Below are positions 1 to 7,710 of a DNA stretch of 47,181 nt, in pieces. The stretch's first letter is position 1, and every line of letters starts with the position of its first letter. This DNA comes from Acidimicrobiia bacterium (GTDB taxonomy: Bacteria; Actinomycetota; Acidimicrobiia; Spongiisociales; Spongiisociaceae). The stretch spans positions 1-47,181 of the forward strand of contig JAJEIM010000029.1 of the NCBI GenBank assembly GCA_022827785.1, written 5' to 3'. The position numbers and the translations under genes were made by a program. The notes under the pieces were generated by a model. The model was not told where the DNA came from, ran no database searches, and was given only the letters and a program-made list of their open reading frames with translations.

Positions 1-452
1 TCGTGGTCAATGCCGTCCAAGCGGCTCGCGAGATCGGCTACGAGGGCGACATCATGATCAACGAGGTCGTGTTCACACCGCCCGAGGTAGAGGCACTGGG
101 TGATCTGGCCGAAGGGGTGTACAGCTCGACCGGCTGGATTCTGGATGAGTCCATTCCGGAGGCGGCCGCTTTCTCAGAGGCGTACGAAGCTGAATTCGGC
201 CATGCGCCCGACTGGTGGTCCGAGTTGGGTTACACCGCCGCTCAACAGCTGATCGCCGCTATCGAAGCGGCCGGCACCACCGACCACGCCGCCGTTGCTC
301 CCTTGATGAACGACGAGCACGGGTTCATAACTCCTCGCGGTAAGCCGTTGCGCTTCAACGAGAAGGGACTGCGCCTGGTCGACGACTGGATCATCATCCA
401 AGCGCAAGGTGGGGTCCTCCTGCCCGTGGGCGCCGTTCCGATCGCCGGGTAG
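1..452 (+). CDS. ABC transporter substrate-binding protein, C-terminal part
   Basis: This is the last 149 residues of an extracytoplasmic solute-binding protein; the gene begins before the window. The visible part (FNEKGLRLVDDWIIIQ near the end, GYTAAQQLIAAIEAAG in the middle) has the pattern of the C-terminal lobe of type I periplasmic-binding proteins of the branched-chain amino acid (LivJ/LivK, Peripla_BP_6) family. It lies 1.85 kb ahead of a complete LivHMGF-type set on the same strand, so it is probably the ligand receptor of that importer. The signal peptide and most ligand contacts are outside the window, so the substrate cannot be inferred. Confidence 0.8.
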   Translation, partial: VVNAVQAAREIGYEGDIMINEVVFTPPEVEALGDLAEGVYSSTGWILDESIPEAAAFSEAYEAEFGHAPDWWSELGYTAAQQLIAAIEAAGTTDHAAVAPLMNDEHGFITPRGKPLRFNEKGLRLVDDWIIIQAQGGVLLPVGAVPIAG

Positions 453-476
453 CCGGCACTTTCCGTAACTTCCGCT

Positions 477-514
477 GTACCGGTCTGGCCCGTCGATCCG
501 GGCCGGACCGGTAC
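477..514 (+). terminator. Strong intercistronic stem-loop after the binding-protein gene
   Basis: Positions 477-492 and 499-514 form a 16-bp stem (one U-G pair) closing a 6-nt loop. It starts 25 nt after the stop codon of the binding-protein gene and ends 32 nt before the next start. There is no U-run, so it may be an RNA-stabilising or attenuating hairpin, as is common after binding-protein genes, rather than a classical terminator. Confidence 0.55.
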
Positions 515-546
515 GACCTACCGGCAGGGGAAGGAGGCTGGGAACG

Positions 547-948
547 GTGGAACGGATCTACGTACCGGTTGAGGACGAACTCTTCGAAGCCATCGGGTCG
601 AAGAGCCGGTGGAACGATGTGGTAAGGGTCGGAAACACTCTCTGGGTAACGGGCCAGTTGGGCTGGGACAAGACCACGGGGAAACTGGCCGAGACACTCG
701 AAGAACAGGCTGAAATGGCCTTGGAGAACCTGAAGGGGGCCCTCGAACGCGCCGGCGCCAAGCTGAGTGATGTAGTCCTGACCAGGGTGTATCTGGTCGA
801 TCACGATCACTACCACCGCTACGAGCCCATCTACGCCAGGTACTTCCCCAACGACCAGCCGGCTCGTGTCTCCGTGGTGGTCGCGGAACTGATTCACCAC
901 GCTCTCTTCGACATAGAGGCGGTCGCTGTGGTGGACACAGACTCGTAG
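547..948 (+). CDS. RidA (YjgF/UK114) family protein
   Basis: The product is 133 aa, the usual length for the family. RidA proteins hydrolyse reactive enamine/imine intermediates released by PLP enzymes. Family features visible are the N-terminal WVTGQLGWD segment, the central ALENLKGALERAG helix and the C-terminal PARVSVVV...DIEAVAVV block, which carries the Arg and Glu that define active RidA sites. The GTG start at 547 is preceded by GGAAGGAGG. Two PLP-dependent class III aminotransferases lie downstream, which gives a plausible source of such intermediates. The exact subfamily (RidA versus Rid1-7) cannot be fixed by eye. Confidence 0.85.
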   Translation: MERIYVPVEDELFEAIGSKSRWNDVVRVGNTLWVTGQLGWDKTTGKLAETLEEQAEMALENLKGALERAGAKLSDVVLTRVYLVDHDHYHRYEPIYARYFPNDQPARVSVVVAELIHHALFDIEAVAVVDTDS

Positions 949-1001
949 TCGCCGCCAGGATCAGATCGCGACATGGCTCCGTTTGCTCGAAGGAGGCGAA
1001 C

Positions 1002-1331
1002 ATGATCAAGACGGTTACCCTCCTGACCAGAAGGGAGGACCTGACCAGCGAGCAATTCCATCGTCACTGGAAGGACGTCCACGCCCCACTGGTGCTTGCC
1101 ATGCCGAGAGTACGCCGGTACATCCAGTGCCGGCCCTTGGAGGCACCCGGGCGGGAGGCGCCGTGCGATGGAATAGCGGAGGTCTGGTACGAGACCGTCG
1201 AGGACTTTCTGGCAACTGCCGAGTCCCCCGAATATGCCCGACTCCTCGCGGACGAGAAGAACTTCATGGGCGTCAGCACCCGGGGCTCGGTGTTCGTCAT
1301 CGTTGAGGAGGACGAGTTCGTTGCCGGATAG
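1002..1331 (+). CDS. EthD-domain protein
   Basis: This 109-aa protein opens with the family pattern of EthD/dimeric alpha-beta barrel proteins: a beta-strand (MIKTVTLLTR), then LTSEQFHRHWKDVHAPLV, where the HW..VHAPL motif is typical, and a C-terminal VFVIVEEDEF strand. EthD proteins are small, often dimeric accessory or catalytic proteins in degradation operons and their chemistry is mostly undefined. AAGGAGG lies 6 nt before the ATG. It sits between ridA-like and iclR-like genes of the same operon. A role in handling a pathway intermediate is an inference from context only. Confidence 0.8.
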   Translation: MIKTVTLLTRREDLTSEQFHRHWKDVHAPLVLAMPRVRRYIQCRPLEAPGREAPCDGIAEVWYETVEDFLATAESPEYARLLADEKNFMGVSTRGSVFVIVEEDEFVAG

Positions 1332-1352
1332 ACCCAGCCCTTAAGGCGACAG

Positions 1353-2159
1353 ATGGCTTCCGGTTCGAACCATCAGGGGGGCTCCCTTTCCAAGGGCCTG
1401 CGGATACTGGCCGCCTTTGACGAGAGATCCCCGGCGCTCTCGGTGGCGGACATCTCGCGCCGCACCCAGATCAGCCGGACCAGCGTCTACCGGCTCACGG
1501 GCATCCTCGAACAGCTGGGATACATCCGGAGAACCGACCGGCTGTACCGTCCCTCCAACAAGGTGCTGCAGCTGGGTGTAGCGGCGCTGGAGTCCCGCGA
1601 ATTCGTCGAGCATGTCCGTCCATACCTCGACGAGATCATCTCGGCGCTGCCGGACTGCACGGCCGTCAACTACGGCGTTTTGGAGGAGGCGGAGGTCATC
1701 TACCTGGCTCGCCTTCACCAGGACGACATCATCACGCTAAACCTCCAGGTGGGTAGCCGGCTTCCCGCCCACCTGAGTTCCCTCGGCAAGGCAGTCCTCT
1801 CCGCCAGGGCGCCCCATGAGGCAGAGGCCGTTCTAGCCAAGATGCGGTTCGAGAGAAGGACAGAGACCACCATTACCTCACCGGATGCGTTCAGGGCAGA
1901 GTTGGAGAAGACCCGTCTCGCAGGTCTGGCCCTGAATGACCAGGAACTGACCGTCGGATTGCGGTCGGTGGCGGCGCCGGTCTTCCATGGGACGGAAGCC
2001 ATCGGTGCGGTCGGGGTGGCCACCCTGGCCACCAGAGCCGACGTGGAGACCTTGGAGAACGTCTACGGTCCGATCCTCAAGTCCTTCACAGAGAAGATCA
2101 GCGAGGAGCTATCGGCAATCCGGTTCGATAACAGGGCCCCGATCGCCGTCCGGCCATGA
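1353..2159 (+). CDS. IclR family transcriptional regulator
   Basis: The 268-aa length is normal for IclR regulators. The N-terminal winged helix (about residues 10-75) contains LSVADISRRTQISRTSVYRL as the recognition HTH. The C-terminal effector-binding domain (about 90-255) carries the family blocks LPAHLSSLGKAVL and LNDQELTVGLRSVAAPVF. IclR proteins usually control adjacent catabolic and transport genes in response to a pathway intermediate. Its place between the binding-protein/RidA/EthD genes and the liv transporter makes it the likely local regulator of the whole plus-strand set. Confidence 0.9.
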   Translation: MASGSNHQGGSLSKGLRILAAFDERSPALSVADISRRTQISRTSVYRLTGILEQLGYIRRTDRLYRPSNKVLQLGVAALESREFVEHVRPYLDEIISALPDCTAVNYGVLEEAEVIYLARLHQDDIITLNLQVGSRLPAHLSSLGKAVLSARAPHEAEAVLAKMRFERRTETTITSPDAFRAELEKTRLAGLALNDQELTVGLRSVAAPVFHGTEAIGAVGVATLATRADVETLENVYGPILKSFTEKISEELSAIRFDNRAPIAVRP

Positions 2160-2304
2160 CCCGATCCTATGGCGCCGACGGCCGGCTCGGAACCTATCCG
2201 GTCGAATCAACCGGCCCGGCGCAGGCATGGCAATCCCCGGATCCGGTGTCCTCGCAACCCGTCGACCCGGCTACCGGGAGCAAGCCACCGGCAGGACCCG
2301 GTCC
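2160..2304 (+). promoter_or_regulatory. 145-nt gap before livH with a short inverted repeat
   Basis: This is the largest gap in the 1-23257 gene set. It contains CCGGT (2198-2202) and ACCGG (2210-2214), an interrupted palindrome that could be a regulator site, for example for the neighbouring IclR protein. I see no convincing -35/-10 pair. The reading frame upstream of 2305 is open, so an N-terminally extended LivH cannot be excluded. Confidence 0.3.
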
Positions 2305-3168
2305 ATGAACTGGGACATCCTGGGCCAGCAGATCTGGAACGGGCTTCTCAACGGCTCGATCTACGTGATCTTCGCTGCCGGGCTCAGCCTGGTCTTCGGC
2401 GTGATGAGGGTGATCAACATGGCGCACGGCGAGTTGACCATGCTGGGTGCAATGCTCCTCTTCACCGTCACAAGTGTGGTGGGACTGAGCTACTTCGCCG
2501 GGGCGGCGCTGGTGGTCGTGATGATGGCGCTGGCCGGTTTCCTGGTCAACCGGGTCACCGTCCGGCCGTTCCTGGGCCACTCCGAGTTGGTGGTGATCCT
2601 GTCCACGGTGGCTCTCAGCTTCATACTCCTGAACGGCAGTCTGGTGGTGTGGGGGTCCACGCCCAAGGGGGTCGACAAGCCCTTCAACGAAGTCCTGCAG
2701 GTGGCAGGCGTCTACATGACCACCGCGCAGATTCTCCTGGTGGGGGTCTGCTTCACCGCGGTCCTGGCGCTGTACCTGGTGCTCACCCGCACCAAGCTGG
2801 GAAAGATGACCAGGGCTACCGGCCAGAACCTGCTGGGCGCCCGCTTGATCGGGATCAACACCACCGCGGTGTACGACGCCACCTTGATAATGGCCTCCGG
2901 GCTGGCCGCCCTGGCTGGCGTGCTCATCGTCCTGATCTCGGCTGCATCCCCGAACCTCGGGCAGCCGCTCCTTATCACAGGGTTCGCGGTGGTGATAGTC
3001 GCGGGGATGGGAAACGTGGGCGGCGCGGTGGCGGTCGGGCTGTTCCTCGGGCTGACCGAAGCCCTGTTCGGCCAGTACGTCTCCACGTTCTACCGCCAGG
3101 GCTATCTCTATGTCGTAATGATCATCGTGCTGCTCCTGCGCCCCCAGGGGCTGTTCGGGAGGAGATGA
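2305..3168 (+). CDS. livH: Branched-chain amino acid-type ABC transporter permease LivH
   Basis: This 287-aa multi-span membrane protein begins MNWDILGQQIWNGLLNGSIY. Its GLSLVFGVMRVINMAHGEL segment is the N-terminal signature of LivH permeases. GFAVVIVAGMGNVGGAVAVG, near the C-terminus, is the loop that contacts the ATPases. The frame stays open up to 1987, but homology begins at about 2305, so that ATG was chosen; 2227 is an alternative. The stop is 1 nt from livM. With LivM it forms the channel of a HAAT-family importer, which can carry amino acids, amides, urea or other small polar solutes. Confidence 0.92.
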   Translation: MNWDILGQQIWNGLLNGSIYVIFAAGLSLVFGVMRVINMAHGELTMLGAMLLFTVTSVVGLSYFAGAALVVVMMALAGFLVNRVTVRPFLGHSELVVILSTVALSFILLNGSLVVWGSTPKGVDKPFNEVLQVAGVYMTTAQILLVGVCFTAVLALYLVLTRTKLGKMTRATGQNLLGARLIGINTTAVYDATLIMASGLAALAGVLIVLISAASPNLGQPLLITGFAVVIVAGMGNVGGAVAVGLFLGLTEALFGQYVSTFYRQGYLYVVMIIVLLLRPQGLFGRR

Positions 3169-3169
3169 G

Positions 3170-4192
3170 GTGCGGCTGCGCAATCGCCCGGGACTCTGGT
3201 TCGGCGCTCCCGTACTCGCGGTCGCAGCGACGGCGCCGCTGTTCCTGTTCACCAATGCCTATAACCGCGGGCTTCTGGTCCTGATCGTGATCTACGCGGT
3301 AGCAGGACTCAGCCTCGATTACATCATGGGCGAGATGGGCCAGTTCTCATTCGGGCATGCCGCCGTCTGGGGATTCGGCGCCTACGTCTCCGCCAAGCTC
3401 GCCCTCGATCTCGGAGTTTCCCCGTGGATCGGCTTCCTGGCCGCACCGGTGGCGGCGGGCTTGGTGGGTCTCCTCATCGGTTACATCGCCCTGCGCCGGA
3501 CCCGGGGGTTGGAGTTGGCGATCGTCACCCTCGGCTTCGGCGTGCTGGCCTGGACCGTGGCGCTTCGCTGGAGGTCGGTCACCGGGGGGCCGGCAGGCCT
3601 CCGGCAGGTACCGCCTCCGAGCCTCTTCGGCTGGGAGATACGCTCGGAGCTGGCCTACTACTACTTCGCCCTGCTGCTGCTCCTGGGCGTGGTGTTCATC
3701 CTGACGCGCCTCCGGGAGTCGCGCTTCGGCCGGGCGGTGCGCAGCATTCACGAGAACGAGGACCTCGCCAGGTCCATCGGAGTTGCGGCCACGAGAGCCT
3801 ACGTGTTCGCGTTCGCGTTCGCCTGCGCCCTGGTGGGTTTCTCCGGCGCGCTGTATGCCCATCACTTCCGGTTCGTCAACCCCAACCTTCTGGGCCTCCA
3901 GTACATGTTCATATTCCTCATCGTCGTGCTCCTGGGAGGAACCGGAACGGTGTGGGGCCCGGTCCTGGGCGCCGCGATCTTCGTTCTGGTGAGCGAGTGG
4001 CTGCGCGCCCTCCAGGAGTACCGGTTCCTGATCTTCGGATTCGTGTTGCTCATGGTGGTGCTCTTCATGCCCAACGGCGTGTTCCCCGCCCTGCGAAGGG
4101 TGGCCCGGCGGGTGACGGATGGTGGCCGCTCCGGAGGGGACGACGCCGCGCGCAGGGCGTGTCCCGGAAGCGGCGGGAGTGAGGCGGGATAG
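3170..4192 (+). CDS. livM: Branched-chain amino acid-type ABC transporter permease LivM
   Basis: This 340-aa membrane permease partners LivH. Visible family features are the N-terminal hydrophobic helices, YIMGEMGQFSFGHAAVWGFGAY, and the ATPase-coupling block VVLLGGTGTVWGPVLGA. The GTG start at 3170 lies one base after the livH stop with GGAGATGAGG upstream, so translation is coupled. The C-terminus carries about 35 polar residues rich in Arg and Gly beyond the last membrane helix. Confidence 0.92.
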   Translation: MRLRNRPGLWFGAPVLAVAATAPLFLFTNAYNRGLLVLIVIYAVAGLSLDYIMGEMGQFSFGHAAVWGFGAYVSAKLALDLGVSPWIGFLAAPVAAGLVGLLIGYIALRRTRGLELAIVTLGFGVLAWTVALRWRSVTGGPAGLRQVPPPSLFGWEIRSELAYYYFALLLLLGVVFILTRLRESRFGRAVRSIHENEDLARSIGVAATRAYVFAFAFACALVGFSGALYAHHFRFVNPNLLGLQYMFIFLIVVLLGGTGTVWGPVLGAAIFVLVSEWLRALQEYRFLIFGFVLLMVVLFMPNGVFPALRRVARRVTDGGRSGGDDAARRACPGSGGSEAG

Positions 4193-4194
4193 CG

Positions 4195-4962
4195 ATGGCG
4201 TTGCTCGAGACCAGGGGGCTGACCAAGCTTTTCGGCGGCCTGTCGGCGGTCGACCGCCTGCACCTGCGCGTGGAGCAGGGCGACATCATGGGCCTCATCG
4301 GACCGAACGGATCGGGGAAGACCACCGCCCTGAACCTTATAACCGGATTCCTCAAACCGACCGAGGGCTCGGTCACGTACGAGGGTCAGGACGTGACCGG
4401 CCTCGAGCCCCATGAGTTGGCTCGCAACGGGTTGGTCCGTACCTTCCAGATCACGACCCTTTTCGAGAACCTCACGGTCCGGGACAACATCCTTCACGGC
4501 AGCCACCTGGCCAACCCGACCACGCTGATGGGTGCCCTGGTGCGGTCCGGACGGTACCGGCGACAGCGCGCCGAGATGGAGGCGCGGGCTCAGGAATTAC
4601 TCGGCCTCGTCGGCCTGGAGCAGCGGATCGACTCGGTGGCCCGTGATCTCTCGGCGGGCGAGCACCGCTACCTGGAGATCGCCATCGCCCTGGCGGCCAA
4701 TCCCAGGATGGTGCTTCTGGATGAACCTGCCACCGGCCTCAATCCCGAGGAAGCGGCTTACCTGATGGACCTGATCAGGACCCTGAGCAAGCAGGGCGTG
4801 ACCATTCTTCTCGTCGAGCACAACATGCGCCTCATCACCAACATCTGCACCCGCATCACCGTTCTCAACTTCGGGGCCAAGATCGCCGAGGGCACTCCGG
4901 AGGAGATCGTCGACGACGAAGCCGTGGTCACCGCGTACCTGGGAAGGCGGCGCGGTGCTTGA
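4195..4962 (+). CDS. livG: ABC transporter ATP-binding protein LivG
   Basis: This 255-aa ATPase of the liv importer has Walker A GPNGSGKTT (about residues 39-47), Walker B MVLLDEPATGLNP and the H-loop LLVEHNM. The signature loop reads LSAGEHR, a variant of the usual LSxGQ that is common in LivG. The long FQITTLFENLTVRDNI segment is typical of LivG. Its 3' end overlaps livF by 8 nt. Confidence 0.93.
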   Translation: MALLETRGLTKLFGGLSAVDRLHLRVEQGDIMGLIGPNGSGKTTALNLITGFLKPTEGSVTYEGQDVTGLEPHELARNGLVRTFQITTLFENLTVRDNILHGSHLANPTTLMGALVRSGRYRRQRAEMEARAQELLGLVGLEQRIDSVARDLSAGEHRYLEIAIALAANPRMVLLDEPATGLNPEEAAYLMDLIRTLSKQGVTILLVEHNMRLITNICTRITVLNFGAKIAEGTPEEIVDDEAVVTAYLGRRRGA

Positions 4963-5659
4963 GATCAGCTCTCTGAACGTCTCCTACGGGCGGGTGCAGG
5001 TACTGTTCGATGTCGCCATCACCGTGCCCGAAGGGGAATTGGTGACCGTGATCGGCGCCAACGGCGCCGGGAAGACCACCCTCCTGCTGACGGTCTCCGG
5101 TGTGCTCAAGCCCCAGAGCGGGAGCATCCGTTTCGAGGGTCGGGGGATCGACAACCTCCCGCCTCACGAGATAGTCAAGCTCGGGATAGGGCACGTTCCC
5201 CAGGGCAAGGAGTTGTTCCCGGCCATGACGGTCCTCGAGAACCTCGAGATGGGCGCCCACATGGTCAGGCGGCAGGAGGAGTTCGAAGAGCGCCTGGAAC
5301 GGGCCTTCGAGTTCTTCCCGCGACTGTCCGAACGGGCCCGCCAGCGAGCGGGCACCCTCAGCGGCGGCGAGCAGCAGATGCTCGCAATCGCCAGGGCCTT
5401 GATGGCCATGCCCCGCCTCCTGCTGCTGGACGAACCATCGGCAGGTCTGGCGCCGATCATCGTCGATCATCTGGCCGAGATCATCCTCGGCATGAACGAC
5501 TCCGGCTTGACTGTGTTGCTGGTCGAGCAGAATGCCTACCTGGCCCTGGAACTGGCCCGCAAGGCCTACGTGATGGAGTCGGGACGGGTCGTGGAGAGCG
5601 GGGATACCGAGGTGGTGATGGAGAGCGACCTGGTCCGACGGGCTTACCTGGGGATCTGA
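4955..5659 (+). CDS. livF: ABC transporter ATP-binding protein LivF
   Basis: This second ATPase of the importer is 234 aa. Walker A is GANGAGKTT, the signature is LSGGEQQ and Walker B is LLLLDEPSAGLAP. GIGHVPQGKELFPAMTVLENL is the LivF-type Q-loop region. The GTG start at 4955 lies inside the livG end, and the TGA shares its A with the ATG of the following hydantoinase gene. This ties transporter and catabolic enzyme expression together and suggests the transported solute is the HyuAB substrate. Confidence 0.93.
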   Translation: MLEISSLNVSYGRVQVLFDVAITVPEGELVTVIGANGAGKTTLLLTVSGVLKPQSGSIRFEGRGIDNLPPHEIVKLGIGHVPQGKELFPAMTVLENLEMGAHMVRRQEEFEERLERAFEFFPRLSERARQRAGTLSGGEQQMLAIARALMAMPRLLLLDEPSAGLAPIIVDHLAEIILGMNDSGLTVLLVEQNAYLALELARKAYVMESGRVVESGDTEVVMESDLVRRAYLGI

Positions 5660-7710
5660 TGACGGAGTTTCGGGTCGGAGTGGACATCGGCGGAACCTTC
5701 ACCGACTGGGTGATGGCCGATCGGGCGGGGAACGTGAAGGTTGTCAAGACACCGACCACACCCGACGGGTTCTCCGGCGTGTTCGATGCCATGGACGAGG
5801 CCGGAGCGACCGGGCAACGGTTTCGCGCCTTCGCCCACGGGACGACCCTGGGCACGAACGCCCTCATAGAGAGACGGCTGCCGCGGGTGGCAATGGTCAC
5901 CACGAAGGGGATCACGGCCGTGTTGACCCAGTCCGCCAGGGGCGCCAAGGAGGACATCTGGGACATCTACCACGAATCTCCCCGGCCTTCCATCGTCCGA
6001 CCTCGAGACCGGCTGGAGGTGACCGAGAGGACTCTGAGTTCGGGAGTGATCCGCCACCCGCTCGACGAGGACGAAGCCCGGAGGGTGGCCCGGATACTGC
6101 GCGGCCGGGGGACGCGAACCATTGCGGTGTGTTTCCTCCACTCCTACACCGACGGATCGAACGAGGCCAGGATGAAGGAGATCATCCTCGAGGAGTATCC
6201 CGAAGCCCTGGTGCGCACCTCTCACGAGACCATTCCCCGCATTCTGGAGTACGAGCGCTTCACCACCACCATCCTCAACGTGGCTTTGATCCCGGTGATG
6301 ATCGACTATCTGGAAGCTCTCGAGCAGGGCCTCCGGAAGCGGGACTACGCCGGGGATGTCCTCATTGTCCAGTCCGCCGGCGGTCTCATGGGTGTGAAGG
6401 CCGCCGCCGATATCCCGGTCCGCACCGCCAACTCGGGACCCGCAGCAGGAGCCATCGCCGCACGGGAGTTCGGCGCGGTGGCAGGTTTCGGCAACGTCAT
6501 CGGTCTGGATATCGGCGGGACGAGCACGGATGTCTCCGTGACTCTGGATGGCCAGGTCCGCACTACCGGAACCTGGGAAGTGGAATGGGGCCATCCGATC
6601 ATGTTCCCGGCGGTGGACATCATCACCGTGGGCGCCGGAGGCGGGTCGGTGGCATGGTTCGATCCCGGAGGAAAGCTCCGGTCCGGACCGCACAGCATGG
6701 GAGCCCTCCCCGGACCCGCCTGCTACGCCAAGGGAGGGGACCAACCCACCAACACCGACGCGCATGTCGTGCTGGGCAACCTGCGACCGGGGGCGATGCT
6801 GGGCGGCGCCATGGAGCTCTCCCCACGGCTCGCAGAGCAGGCGATCGCCAAGATAGGCCGCACCCTCGGTAGCGACGCCGTTTCGGCGGCGGCCGCAGTG
6901 ATAGCCATTGCCGAAGCGAACATGGCCAATGCGATCCGCCTGGCGACCCTGCGCCGTGGACTCGACCCGCAGGACTTCGCTCTCGTGGCGTTCGGCGGAG
7001 CGGGGCCTCTTCATGGAGCGATGGTGGCGGCCGAGCTGACGATCCCCAAGGTGGTCATCCCGCCGAACCCGGGACTCACCTCGGCACTCGGTTGCCTGCT
7101 GGCCGACATCCGCCACGATCTCAGCGCGAGCATGTTCTATGGAGAAGCGGCTGCAGTGGACCTCGACACCATGAACGACCGCTTCGACGAGATGGATGGG
7201 TCGGTACGGGCCTCGCTGGACCAGGAGGGGATACCTCCAGAGCGGCAATCGGTGGTGCGCACCATCGACATGTGTTATGCCGGCCAATGGCGGGTGTTTC
7301 CGATGCCGGTCGAGCCCGGCATGACACCGGAGAGCCTTGCCGGGAGCGTGGAGGCGTTCAGGAAGGCCTATCTTCGGCGCTTCACCTTCGATCTGGGGGA
7401 GCGCGAAGTGGAGATTCACGGCATCAACGTGACCGGAGCCGGAATCACCGACAAGTACCGGCCCCGGCGGGTAACCGGATCTCCGGCGACACAGCCCGGA
7501 CATGGCGTCAGGCCTGTCTACTGGCGAGAGGCCGGAGCGTGGATCGACACCCCGATCTGGTCCAGAACAGATCTGCCGGTGGGGTTCGGGACGGTGGGTC
7601 CCGCCATAGTCGAGCAGATGGACTCGACCACGCTGGTACCGCCGGGGATGGCCCTGGAAGTCGATCCGTACCTCAATCTGGTTCTCGACACGACAGGCCG
7701 CGGACCATGA
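5659..7710 (+). CDS. hyuA: Hydantoinase/oxoprolinase subunit A (HyuA), cassette 1
   Basis: The 683-aa length fits HyuA. These proteins are ASKHA-fold ATPases that, with HyuB, open cyclic amides (hydantoins, N-methylhydantoin, 5-oxoproline) with ATP; relatives include acetone and acetophenone carboxylases. The N-terminal nucleotide-binding block VDIGGTFTDWV (about residues 8-18) and the second one GLDIGGTSTDVSV (about 280) are both intact, as are AHGTTLGTNA and the AFGGAGPLHG block near residue 450. It overlaps livF by one base and hyuB by four. The substrate cannot be read from sequence. Confidence 0.9.
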   Translation: MTEFRVGVDIGGTFTDWVMADRAGNVKVVKTPTTPDGFSGVFDAMDEAGATGQRFRAFAHGTTLGTNALIERRLPRVAMVTTKGITAVLTQSARGAKEDIWDIYHESPRPSIVRPRDRLEVTERTLSSGVIRHPLDEDEARRVARILRGRGTRTIAVCFLHSYTDGSNEARMKEIILEEYPEALVRTSHETIPRILEYERFTTTILNVALIPVMIDYLEALEQGLRKRDYAGDVLIVQSAGGLMGVKAAADIPVRTANSGPAAGAIAAREFGAVAGFGNVIGLDIGGTSTDVSVTLDGQVRTTGTWEVEWGHPIMFPAVDIITVGAGGGSVAWFDPGGKLRSGPHSMGALPGPACYAKGGDQPTNTDAHVVLGNLRPGAMLGGAMELSPRLAEQAIAKIGRTLGSDAVSAAAAVIAIAEANMANAIRLATLRRGLDPQDFALVAFGGAGPLHGAMVAAELTIPKVVIPPNPGLTSALGCLLADIRHDLSASMFYGEAAAVDLDTMNDRFDEMDGSVRASLDQEGIPPERQSVVRTIDMCYAGQWRVFPMPVEPGMTPESLAGSVEAFRKAYLRRFTFDLGEREVEIHGINVTGAGITDKYRPRRVTGSPATQPGHGVRPVYWREAGAWIDTPIWSRTDLPVGFGTVGPAIVEQMDSTTLVPPGMALEVDPYLNLVLDTTGRGP

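Noticed and set aside
5644-7503. 619-aa ORF on the minus strand opposite hyuA
   Set aside because: It is antisense to a clearly conserved gene, has no recognisable motif, and arises from the codon bias of GC-rich DNA.
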